From Ceriagrion tenellum (Eukaryota; Arthropoda; Insecta; Odonata; Coenagrionidae), in contig OY720636.1 in the NCBI GenBank assembly GCA_963169105.1, positions 147,273,941 to 147,337,940 of the forward strand: a stretch of 64,000 bases of DNA. The letters are read 5' to 3'. Positions 10,116-19,806 of this stretch are shown here, piece by piece (the first letter of the stretch is position 1; each line of letters starts with the position of its first letter). A program made the translations under genes and the position numbers. The notes below the pieces were generated by a model. The model searched no databases and was not told where the DNA came from. It worked only from the letters and a program-made list of their open reading frames with translations.

Positions 10116-10269
10116 GCGCATGAGAAATCGCTCTCTAAGTCCACTTCTGTTCTTCAAGGATGCCGAGAGATGAGCAGAAAAATTAAAAAATAAGGAGGAG
10201 GTAAGTAGGTACCGATTAAAATAAGGAATTTTAGTTTTAGGATAAAGATGAGAGCTGGGAAGCTAAAAA

Positions 10270-12100
10270 TATTAAATAGAAAATAGAAAAAAGGAATATA
10301 GATGCCTTGAGACTGTACAAGGTGAGATGGAAGGACAGCGGGGACTATTTTAGTGATAGCTACATGGAAATCTATAGTGGTGGGTTAATGAATCAACGTA
10401 GAGTAGCTATAGTATTGGACGTAAAACTTGGAATGAGAGTAAAAAATATTGAGCAGGTGAGCGATAGGATACTTACGGTAGAAATAAAAGCACGCCCTGC
10501 AATTTTCGTTTTGGTTCAGGTGTACATACCTACAAGCAATAATAGGGAGGAAGAGGTGGATGGGGTGTATGAACAGATTGAGGAAATAATCAGAGAAGTC
10601 GCGGGCAAGAAAAACCTAATAGTAATAGACTGAAATATAATAATGGGGAGAGGGAGAGACGGGTATAAAGTGGGAGGATAAGGGTTAGGAACGAGGAATG
10701 ATCGTTGTGAAAAGGTGGTTGAAGTTTGTTGGAAAAATATATTACTGGTAATGAAACTCTTCGCTTAAACACTATCTTAATCGGAATTGCATATGGAAAA
10801 ATGCCGGTAGACACATAAGGAAGAGAAGAGACGGGTATAAAGTGGGAGGGGTTGGATTAGGGACGAGAAATGAACACGGAGAGAAGGCAGGATAATTTTG
10901 TAGGAGAAATAAACTATTTGTAACAAACACTTGATTTAAACACCATTGTAAGAGGAGGTACACATGGAAAATGCCGGGAGACACTAGGAGATATCAAATT
11001 GACTACATCATGGCTAAGCATAGATTCTAGAACAGTGTAAAGAACTCGCGGAGCTATCCGGGGGCTGATGCAGACACGGATGATAATTTAGTATTGATGA
11101 ATTGTGAGGTTAGATTCAAAAAGCTTAAGAAAAGTAGAAAGCTGAAGAGGTAGAATACCAAGAGATAGTGAAAAGGAATATAGTTGAAGCTAATGGGTTA
11201 GGTATTATCGAGAAGAAATGGGATATGATGAAAGATTTCAGGTTTTCCCGGTGAATAGAATGTAGAAAGGATTCTCGGGATTCCATACGGGTTGAAGAAA
11301 ATGAAAAAATGTCAACACCGATCAGGGTAAGACGGAGTACAAAGAGTTAAATAATCAACTCCGGAGAATAGCCAATCGGGAGAAGGAAAACTGGTGGAAA
11401 GACAATGCAAGGAGTTGGAAAATCTGCAAAAAGAAGGGGAAATGGAAGCGTTATACGATAATATTAAATTGCTATCGCGCGGGAAGAGAGTGCAGACGGT
11501 ACCAAAGTTTAAGTACAGAACAGATGGGATATAAATCGATCAAGACGATATACAAGATTGTTTGGGGAGAATACGTGAAGAAGCTACATGACAGCGATAG
11601 TACCAACTAATTTACATAGATTCGTCAGATTGCGCGTAGGATTGCGAGGGCTATAGAACAATCAGTTGAATTTCACACGCAGCCAAACTTGAGTTAGAAT
11701 CATCAATAAAAGGTGAGAGAGGAAGGAAAATAACTACTTGGATGATGATCTGTTTGGATCCTGGAGAGGAAGGTCAATTCGGGATGCAATTGCGGTTATG
11801 AGAACATTTACAGAAAGAAACATAAGTTATTACGCGAATGATTACGCTTGCGCTGTCGATTTCAAAAAGGCAACTGAAAGAGTAAATTGGGAAGAACTAG
11901 CGGAGATACTCGGAAAAATGGGAATAGATTGGCTAGACAGAAGAATAATCTGAAACATTTACGGCACAAAGGGCACAGGTAAGGGTGGCTGATAGTGAAA
12001 CGGGGTGGGTAACTATAGTTCGCGGAGTTAGGAAAGGGTGCCGGTTGTCGCGTTTGATTTTGAACTTTTATGCTGAGTATAGAAACAGAAACAACAATTG
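10270..12100 (+). pseudogene. RTE-type LINE, endonuclease plus start of RT, degenerate
   Basis: Fragments in three frames add up to an AP-type endonuclease (LGMRVKNIEQVSDRILTVEI, VQVYIPTSNNREEEVDGVYE, then LGTRN, a YPGADADTDDNL-like C-terminus near 11055-11085) and the first half of a reverse transcriptase. In the RT, motif A reads ACAVDFKKATERVNW (Asp at 11858), followed by GVRKGCRLS for motif B. The enzyme would nick DNA and prime reverse transcription. The catalytic GDWN-type motif is damaged (VID then a stop at 10631). Multiple stops and frameshifts make it inactive. It stops where the antisense PLE begins; a second RT half of the same clade resumes at 14056. The clade assignment (RTE/BovB-like) is by remembered resemblance. 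Confidence 0.75.
10655..10988 (+). repeat. 172-bp tandem duplication inside LINE endonuclease
   Basis: Unit 1 starts at 10655 and unit 2 at 10827. Both begin 'agagacgggtataaagtggg' and both end near 'aaaatgccggkagacac'. They encode the same endonuclease segment twice (RDGYKVGG...LGTRN). The units differ at many positions, so the duplication is old or arose between diverged copies. Confidence 0.7.
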
Positions 12101-12104
12101 CACT

Positions 12105-13250
12105 ATTCCACAAGGTATTTTAATGCGTACGAAACGTTTTAACTCACAGAGCCATTCTCAGGTACAAGACATATTCGGTAGAGAGCACATTACATTTATA
12201 AATTTTAGAAGTTTGAGAAAAATGGGGGGGTGAGGAACAGAAATAAGGTGGGGAAGTGGCGGGTAAACAGAAAAACTAAGGGTAGGAGGGGGAACCAGTG
12301 AATCCCCGGGGAATAAGGAGCGGAGAAGACTAGGGAAACGGAAAGGCAAAGAATAAGAAGGGGGTGAGGGAGATGAAAAGCAAGCATGATCATTCGAAAG
12401 GGAGAGGTGGGAGGTAGTCGGCACCAAGGAGAGGAGGGGGGAAAGGAAGGGTTAACTGGGAACGGAGTAATCATAGAATGGGTAGGGGTTTCAGGAAGGA
12501 ATTACTGGTGGAAGGTGGTCAACACAAGACTAAGGGTGGAGGGAAGGAGTGGGTGGATGGAAAAAAACATAGGAGGGTGGAGTCGGTTGGAGAAAGGGTG
12601 GAGGGGAAGTTTGACCGTTTGCTTTCGGGAAGGGTATCTCGAGAGGAGAAGAGAGTGGTTCACAAAAATATGTTCATTTAACAGGGCATTTACATTTGAT
12701 TGTATAATTTTAAATTGTTCCAAAATGTCTAGCCTTGTGCCCTTATTGTCATAATGGAGATTTCTGCATGGAATTTACAAGAATGGCAAGTATTTATTAG
12801 GTGTTTTGCTAGAAGTGACGTTTCATTACAAGTTTTTCAACATTTCATGTTCTTTTATCTGGTATTAACACTTCTACCCGTCTGGCCAATGTAAAACATT
12901 TTACATGAGCCACATTTAACTTTTTATATGCCCAATCACGATCATTAATGAAGCCCAGGTGACAGTAGCTCTCAAAGGTAAATCATTTACTAAATTTCTA
13001 ACTCGTTGCTTCGCTGAAATATAACACTCTACTTGGTTTTTTTCTGGGAATTTAATGTGATCTTCAGGAAATTTTTCCTGTTTTCCCTTCTTCGATGATG
13101 AGAGCTGAATTATTCGATTCTGATGGAAGAACCATTTAGAAGTAAAAATCGAGCACTGTCTCGATCGTTTCGTTTTCGCAGTTATTACATACTTTCCTTA
13201 AGTCCTTACCTTCTTAAACCTAATTCTTACAGCTTCTTTTACCGTGGGGA
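12105..13250 (-). pseudogene. Penelope-like element 3' part with GIY-YIG domain, degenerate
   Basis: On the minus strand, about 12935 to 12850 reads KVKCGSCKMFYIGQTGRSVN, with YIG, Gly and Arg of a GIY-YIG nuclease, followed by an EH motif. Upstream, about 13050-12960, LVNDLPLRATV fits the linker before the nuclease. In-frame stops and frameshifts abound. On the same strand the domain is followed by a long C-rich tract (12640 to 12220), as in the 3'UTR of the PLE at 5660-5770, and then by a decayed hammerhead-like motif (12161 to 12127). The layout therefore marks the whole 3' end of an old Penelope-like copy. It sits between two RTE LINE pieces. Confidence 0.7.
12220..12640 (-). repeat. C-rich 3'UTR tract of the antisense PLE
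   Basis: Polypurine G-rich on the plus strand, C-rich on the minus strand. Open frames on both strands here are low-complexity artefacts. Position and composition match the 3'UTR of the PLE at 5660-5770. Confidence 0.5.
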
Positions 13251-13269
13251 ACACAAATACAATGCATAT

Positions 13270-13435
13270 GCAAAACAGCCTTAATGAAGCTAGGTTTAAT
13301 CGAGCATATAATAGGATGGTTCTTGGATGAGATGGCGAAAGAGGAAAACTACATCTCTCTGCTTAGGCCACACCTCAAACGCGTAGCTTGTATTTTGAAT
13401 TTATTTACCAGCCAGGATAAAATAATTTAAGGTGA
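13270..13435 (+). pseudogene. CR1-like LINE fragment (RT thumb region)
   Basis: About 55 codons open, reading CKTALMKLGLIEHIIGWFLD and RPHLKRVACILN. This matches the region after the RT core in the CR1-like LINE at 32.07-32.25 kb (KKLGFVKRIIGRSSDENVKE; LVRLHLEYATRIWDPG). It is a short, 5'- and 3'-truncated scrap. Confidence 0.6.
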
Positions 13436-13470
13436 ATAGAAAGATCGAAGGCTTTCCCGGCGTATGGTAT

Positions 13471-13538
13471 CGAGGAAGTCAATGCGGGTTTTCCACCGGG
13501 TCAGGTGACCCGGTGGAAAACCCGCATTGACTTCCTCG
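13471..13538. repeat. Perfect 33-bp palindrome with 2-base loop
   Basis: Arms 13471-13503 and 13506-13538 are exact reverse complements around 'gg'. Each arm carries a CCACCGGGTCA-type segment at the centre and CGAGGAAGTC at the outer end. Just upstream is 'ggctttcccggcgta' (13450-13464), which I associate with PLE-like repeats. A perfect hairpin of this length implies recent formation, or conversion, or an inverted-repeat terminus pair joined back to back. Confidence 0.9.
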
Positions 13539-13540
13539 TT

Positions 13541-14055
13541 AAGGTGAATACTTCAAACATGGATAAGAAAAATGTAATTGGCGATGTGGTTCCAAACTAT
13601 TTTCATAATTGTGGTGGGAATAGAATTATGGTAAATATGCCTAAACTGTTCGTTATATTACCAAGGCATCAGCATTATCATTTGAAATCACATGAGGAAG
13701 TTCAAAAAATGAATGAAAGCGTATCTGCTGAAAATAATTGATTACAGTGAACTGTAAGATTCACACAAGACAGGACTCTTATGAAGAAGATTCAATAGAT
13801 TATTTATATGTTAGGCATGCGATTGTATGTAGAAAAATGAGCATCTATTGAAGACCTTGTTGCGCCTCTGGAGAACTCTTGATGGTGTAAATTGTTATTT
13901 GATATTGTTAACTTAAGTGCCTTTTAATCCTAGGTATGAACGTAAATGTAAGCTTTAAACTTCGAATGAGGTTATTTTAAAATTAATTAATAGGAAATAG
14001 TTCGCATTTTCATCGTGTTAAAATAGATCCAGTGAAATAAAACCGACCATAAAAA
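13541..14055. other. Unannotated stretch
   Basis: A short open frame continues from the palindrome to 13741 but has no recognisable motif. Nothing else is seen before the LINE piece at 14056. Confidence 0.45.
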
Positions 14056-14960
14056 ATGCCGTTTTACGGTCCCATTTGCTGTAACTACGACTTATCAAAA
14101 ATTATATTAAACTTGTACATAGAAGAAGCAGCTCATAAGATACGCCAAAAGACAAGCGAAGGGGTAAAGATGCAAGGGGTTAAAGTGGACATGCTAAGAT
14201 TTGCGGACGACATAGTGATCTTAGCACAAAAAGAAGAACTACAGAGTATTGTGAAAAATATGGAAGATACAGTGGGAAGGTAATACAATATGAGAATTAA
14301 CAATAAAAAACAAAGGGAATGGTTTGCTGTAAAGAGGGATTTGTTAATTTTAAATTAAGTATACAAGACAAAAGCAAAGAAATGGCCAAGGATTTCAAAT
14401 TCCCGGGGTCAGTAATGTCAAGTGACGCAAAAAGCAAAAGAGAAATTAGAAATAGAATATCCATGGCTAAAAGAGCTTTCAACAAGAAGAAAAAGTTTTT
14501 ACTGCAAGAAACATCAGCGTAGACATAAGGAAAAAATTGATAAAGGTTGTCGCGTGGAGCATTTCTCTATACGGATGTGAAACCTGGACCAATGAAACTG
14601 ATGAAAGAAGAAGACTAGATTCTTTAGGAGTGTGATGTTATCGACGAATGCTGGGAATCAGTTTGATGGACAGTGTTAAAAATGAAGAGGTGCTCAAGAG
14701 AGTGGGAGAGAAGGGGAAAAAACTATGGAAGAGTATTGTGAAAAGAAGAGCAGAATTGGCGGAGCATATATTGAGACACAAGAGTGTAGTAAAGAGTGTG
14801 TTAGAGGGAATGGTGGAGGGGGTACGATACAGAGGTAGGCCAAGGGAAAAATATTTGGTGCAAATGAGAAAGGATGCTGGGGCAACATCCTACGAAGAAA
14901 TGAAAAGGAAAACTCAAAAAAGGGATGAATGGCGATATATATTCAAACCAATCTAAGCAT
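14056..14960 (+). pseudogene. RTE-type LINE, second half of RT and C-terminus, degenerate
   Basis: Three frame segments (14056-14283, 14319-14522, 14648-14956) together encode the second half of a LINE reverse transcriptase and its tail. Motif B's end is near LSKIILNLYIEEA. The catalytic motif C is FADD (14200-14211), in RFADDIVIL. Downstream are a KEMAKDFKFPGSVMSSD block, then RAELAEHILRHKS and a GRPREKY tail ending in IFKPI and a stop. Frameshifts separate the segments. The piece overlaps by about 10 residues the end of the first LINE half at 12.05 kb, so the two are either separate copies or a rearranged one. Confidence 0.75.
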
Positions 14961-15164
14961 TGATAACTGCAAAAAGAGACAATGACGCGTGATGAGAGCT
15001 TAAAACGATAAATAGTAAAACATAGGTTGCGCCTCATGCTGTTGATTCTCTATTGTGCACAGCCGTCTCGCAACTTTCTGGGCCTCTGCTTGCTCCCACT
15101 TGTTCCCATTTCATATTACCCCTATTTCCTTGTATCCCTGAATTTTACCCCTATTTTATTTATT

Positions 15165-15945
15165 AAATTAAATAAGTGTTCCCATTTAACATTATAAAAT
15201 GCTTTTTCTATGTCTATAAAAGCCATGTATGTGTTTAGGTTATTGGCGATTCTCTTGTCTAGCAGCGTCCTTAGGGTTAGGATTGCTTCTCGAGTACCCA
15301 TCTTTTATCGGAAGCCAAATTCATCTTCACTTGTTTCTGCATCTATCTTACCTTCAATTCGGTTGAGTATTATGATATTAATGTTTTTTTAAGCATGGCA
15401 GATTACACTAATTGTACGGTATTCTTCGCACCTCGTCGCATGGGCTTTCTTTTACATTGGCACTACTATGCATCTTTCAAAGTCATTTGGTATTACACCC
15501 CTTTTCACACATTCCCTCGACCATTTCAAACAGTGCATCTTTTGTTCCAGTCCCACGTGTTTGAATCAACTCTGCTTGTATACAATCAATTCCCGGCTAT
15601 TTATTTTTTTAAATTCTTTTCACTGCCATTTCAAATTCTGTTCTCAAAATTCCATTCCCTAAGTCATCTTCATTAATTTCTTTTACCTTCTCTAGAAAGT
15701 TTCCAGGTGGCTTGTCTTTATACTATCCTTCTAAATAATCTCTCCATCTTTTTGCGATTATATCTTCTTCAAACACTATATCACCGTTTTCATTGCTGAT
15801 GGTATTCCCCTGATCATTCCTTCTTTCTCTAAAGAAGTTTTGGATCATATCATTATCAATCTACTCACAAGCATCTTCAAGATATTGTTCTTTTGCCTCA
15901 ACTCCTTCATCTTTATTTAAATGACTTCGTTAAGTAAAAATCTTA
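15165..15945 (-). pseudogene. RTE-type LINE, N-terminal RT region, degenerate
   Basis: The minus strand from 15945 to 15165 encodes the start of a LINE RT: a linker with RNDQGNTISNENGDIVFEED, a KNKSPGIDGIQAELI-like block, VIPNDFERCIVVPM-like residues, EEYRTIS, EDEFGFR, TREAILTLR, and motif A as NTYMAFIDIEKAF. Stops interrupt several points. The order matches RTE-type RT fingers and palm up to motif A. The rest is missing, so it is truncated at its 3' side. It lies head-on to the plus-strand LINE ending at 14960. Confidence 0.7.
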
Positions 15946-17730
15946 AGATCCATAAACTGATTCGAAGGGGTATACCCTTGGGAGCATTCCCTTACAGGGT
16001 ACAAGCACTGACTCACATCATATTTACTATTACCCACATGCTCCCGGTTTATGCTTAGAAAAAGTTTCACAATAAAATAAAAATTAATGGCTAGTATAGA
16101 AAAAATCGCGATTTAAATCCAGGTCAGAGTATTTTAAATACTTGGAAATTTACAAAAAATACAATAGCGTATTTCCCTATGCTTTACTCTCGCATTTTTT
16201 ATCCATCCCAACTCATCCGCTACTAGTATCTATAGCTCGCTGTCTCTTTCATAATTTCCCGCGCTCCTGGCTAGTGGGAAAAAGTTCCCAACGAAGCCGT
16301 AGCATGTCGTGGCGCCAGGAAATGGCAAAATAGATCCCAATAACATCGCGCGAATTCAAAGCATGCATAGCAGTTTATTTTTCTATCGACTCCAGGCATC
16401 TCATTATATCCACGAGAGTCTCCAATGGAATCCACTCGGATGGAAATGTGATTAATTCTACCTCCAAACTTTTGACATCCGGCAACAGTCAGGGAAGTAG
16501 ACGATAGGTATTATCCCACACTCGTTGGAGGCTAGTTCGCGCAGGTGTAAGACAGCACTCAATGAGCGACTTATGCTGCCTGTCAGATAGCATAATCCTG
16601 AAAACATCACGAGTGAAAAATTATCATATAACAAAGGGTTTCAGGTCCCCGTATTTAAAAAATAAAATAAAAATGTGGAAAGTACTTATTTTTAAAAAAT
16701 TGACAATTTTAACCACTGTCTTCATTCGAGCAATGGAAATAAATTTTTCACAAATACTTCCAATTATTTCAAACCAAAATTCACCTATACTTCTCCTCAA
16801 TAAACGCAAATATCGGCAAACAAGAATGGTAGCAGAAGTCAAGGATGTGACCTGTACTAGTACTTGGCTTCAGCCAAACAAAAATGAGAATTCCAAAACT
16901 TGTTGATGGCTACGGCAAAACTTGTTGACAGCAACGAATCACGATTATCTGAAATACCGCACGCATAAGAAGGGGAGTTCGAGACATAGTTTTAATTGAT
17001 TTCCAAAGCGTTTCCTTAAAACTCTCCACCCGTCCAATAACTTCACGATGGTAATTGGAAACTCACTGAACTCTCGCCATAGGTTCATCTCTCTAACAAA
17101 TATAAAATGGCATTGGTAAATCAATCGAAATATGAATTATTTCGATGTCACTATCCCCAAAGTTCCATAATCACTATTCCAAATATTTCCTGCCTTACAC
17201 TCCATGCTTCAAATATTAACCTTAATTCCCCTAAGTGATGTTGTGTTTTGAGATGGGCTAATTCAATCTTATCAATAGGTTGGATCAACAGTTGCAGTGA
17301 ATGTGTCCTCTTAAGTGCTTACCGCTAAATCTTTACCCTCAAAATGCTTTCACACGCAGACAAGTCGCAACTGATCATTCATTCCCTTAGGTTAAGCAAT
17401 GCCCTCGTCTTAGTTACCAGGTACATCTCTAAATAAAAAATATGATGAGTTCTCGGCAAGCCGTTATTTTCATCATTAACTATGATGACATTGGCGATGT
17501 ACAACAAGGATATAGGTGCGCAATTGTCAGAGGGAATAACTTGATGAAATGAGAAAATTAGGTGAACCGTACCAACGAGCGCAAAGGGTGTTTACCAAGT
17601 AAGATACCTGTGATTCTGAAAAAATAACGCGCACATGAGCAATATTTAAAGATTTTTTGCACTTTTAGAAATACATTATTCAATCAACATACAATCCCTT
17701 TCAACGAATACATATAGGAGGACAAACCAT
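15946..17730. other. Unannotated stretch
   Basis: About 1.8 kb with no supported gene. Short frames at 16142-16333 and 16562-16906 have no recognised domain. No terminal repeats seen. Confidence 0.45.
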
Positions 17731-18638
17731 TTAACACTAAAACCGCTGGGCTTTTCAAACTCCCTAAAACCGCGGCTGGGTCAAAATTGTCCCGTTGGTG
17801 TTACGACCTTTCCTAGGACTGATAGTTGTCTACTGTTGGTTGTCTCATTTTTTCATAAAAGGATATTTTACTGGTGGGAATTTTCCTGTTGTGGGTCAAA
17901 TTATTTTTAACATCAATCAGAACCAAATTAATAATTCCCAGTTCAGATTTTTTCATGAAATACCACTGACTCATAACTTCAAATCTTGCGCAGAGCATCT
18001 CATATTTAGCATACTAGGAGAACATGGAATAAAATGTTGCGTTACTTTCCACACCACTTCACCAACACCGATCACGGTTTCGACGAAATTATGTCACTAC
18101 ATCATTCCTTACAAATGATATTTGTTCTTTCCTTTCCTTGGATAAGGACTGAGAAGCTTTTCTGTCCAAAATTCTCTAAGAAGTCGAGAACAAGGGCTAT
18201 TTCCATCTTAGCCAAGTTAGAAGAAGACATTTAACGTGTATTTAGAAACTTTATCAATAGCCATCCAGCGCATTTTCCTTTGCGTTAATTTCATGCAAAA
18301 TCCAACAATCAACAAAAAACAACAAAAAATGCAACAACAACAACAATCAATTTTCTGAAAGCATTATAAAATAATTCCACTACCTATTAATATGAATTGT
18401 GGCAAACGGAGCTAATTTCCTCTGCGGGACAAAAATTTCCCATCCACGGTTTTAGGTATTTCTAGTTTTTTGTCGGAGACTTGAAGTCGGAGGATGATGA
18501 TTACTGTCAAAAGTGATCGTCTCTATATACGATTAAAAGTCAAAAACTCCTCAATTTTTACGAAAAATATAACGGGAGATACATGTCATTAAAATTTGTA
18601 ATGGGACAAAAATGCCCCGTCCGCGGTTCTAGTGTTAA
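17731..18638. mobile_element. Non-autonomous piggyBac-type element
   Basis: TTAA (17731-17734) is followed by CACTAAAACCGC. The other end is GCGGTTCTAGTG followed by TTAA (18635-18638). TTAA target duplications plus these inverted ends are the piggyBac signature. Subterminal copies of the same motif sit inside: 17761-17797 on the left (ACCGCGGCTGGGTCAAAATT) and 18422-18460 and 18600-18632 on the right (GGGACAAAAATKYCC...CCGCGGTT). The interior (about 0.6 kb) has short frames but no transposase motif I can recognise. It includes a CAA-rich patch near 18300-18350. It would depend on a piggyBac transposase supplied elsewhere. Confidence 0.75.
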
Positions 18639-19445
18639 GCTTTTTCCTTTCGAGATGTGCATTATCGACAATATTTGATTGTCAAGAATAGGCCTGTAAA
18701 GCTTGCGCTACTTTACAATTTTCTCCGCACCACCCCAACCGCGCGTAGTTCTTTTGCTTCAGTCACACAGCGATCAGATTTCCTATTAATTCTATTCCTG
18801 TTTCCGATGAAATCTTTCTGCACAGGGTCCGTTAATACTCGTGGCATTTAGGAGATGTGGCCTAACCAGAGCGAAGTTGCATCTCTCTCTTTCAAACACT
18901 TTTGAGGACCTTCCTCCTACATGCTTAATCAATCCTAGTTTCTATACCTAAGGTAGTTCCACATATGTTTTGTATTTTGTCCCCACAATAGGGTTAAAAT
19001 TAAGTTAATTCCTGGGTATTTAACTCTATTTGACTACTTAATGTTTACTCCAGCCACTGTGTACATAGGGAGTTCATAAATCAAAGTGATTTTTAGTACA
19101 ATGTAATTATTTGCTCATAATTTTATGACTCAGCTTATTTTTTTCTTTTTCGTGTCTACCTAGCGGAAAGGTTCTGGGAATCTATAGAAGCAAGAAGGGA
19201 ATCTATTCAGCGATAAAATGTTGTTCGGCGAAGTGGCGAAGGCTGCGCATACCCGTGTGAGTGGTGTACAGCTGATTTTCCGGGGAATTCATTTGGCTCT
19301 GTCCTGATCTACGCTGTGGGATGAGGACTGAAGCAACTTAAATGTTTAAATTAGTTAAAATAAAGCTGAAAATATGTAGTTGTAATAATAGATTTAATTT
19401 CATGGCACCTCTCCCAAGGCTGAAACTAGCGTAACGAAGTTTGAG
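18639..19445. other. Unannotated stretch
   Basis: No supported gene or repeat seen in this stretch. Confidence 0.45.
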
Positions 19446-19449
19446 GCTC

Positions 19450-19806
19450 AACTATGTGGAAGTTGAACTTCATAAATGAAAAAGTAACTTTGTTCCCTTC
19501 CACAGATTTATTTTCCTGGTACAACATGTTTCAAAACAGCGGTGTCATCATCAGGTACCGTCAGGTACCTTGTATTGCTTGCCATAAGCTTCGTTACGCT
19601 ACAAATGAAAAAGTAACTTTGTTTCCTTCCACAGATTTATTTCCCTGATACATGTTTTGACACAGCGGTGTCATCATCAATTACCGTCAGGTTATCTGAT
19701 GATGACACCGCTGTGTCGAAACATGTTGTATCAGGAAAATAAATCTGTAGAAGGAAACAAAGTTACTTATTCATTTGTAGCGTTATGAAGCTTATAGCAA
19801 GTAATA
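19450..19806. repeat. Three-copy inverted repeat with hammerhead-like core
   Basis: Three copies of one unit of about 90-110 bp: 19455-19560 (minus), 19573-19680 (minus) and 19695-19806 (plus). The second and third face each other around about 14 bases and form a near-perfect hairpin. The unit includes 'acagatttatttycctg', 'acatgtt' and 'gacaccgctgtgtc'. A fourth, more diverged copy lies at 38.83-38.92 kb. Units of this type resemble solo terminal repeats of Penelope-like elements (inference from the shared motif). Confidence 0.8.
19696..19726 (+). ncRNA. Hammerhead-like core in palindromic repeat
   Basis: CTGATGA (19696-19702), one T, stem GACAC (19704-19708) / GTGTC (19713-19717) with loop CGCT, then GAAAC (19718-19722) and ATGT. 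ACATGT is self-complementary and could act as a minimal or intermolecular stem III. The facing copy (19650-19680, minus) has TTGATGA and AAAAC, so it has lost two residues that hammerheads need. The first copy (about 19520-19553, minus) keeps both but has a weakened stem II. As at 5804, one extra base follows CUGAUGA. Confidence 0.45.

Noticed and set aside
12158..12754. Frames on both strands in the G-rich tract
   Set aside because: Low-complexity artefact; better explained as the C-rich 3'UTR of the antisense PLE.
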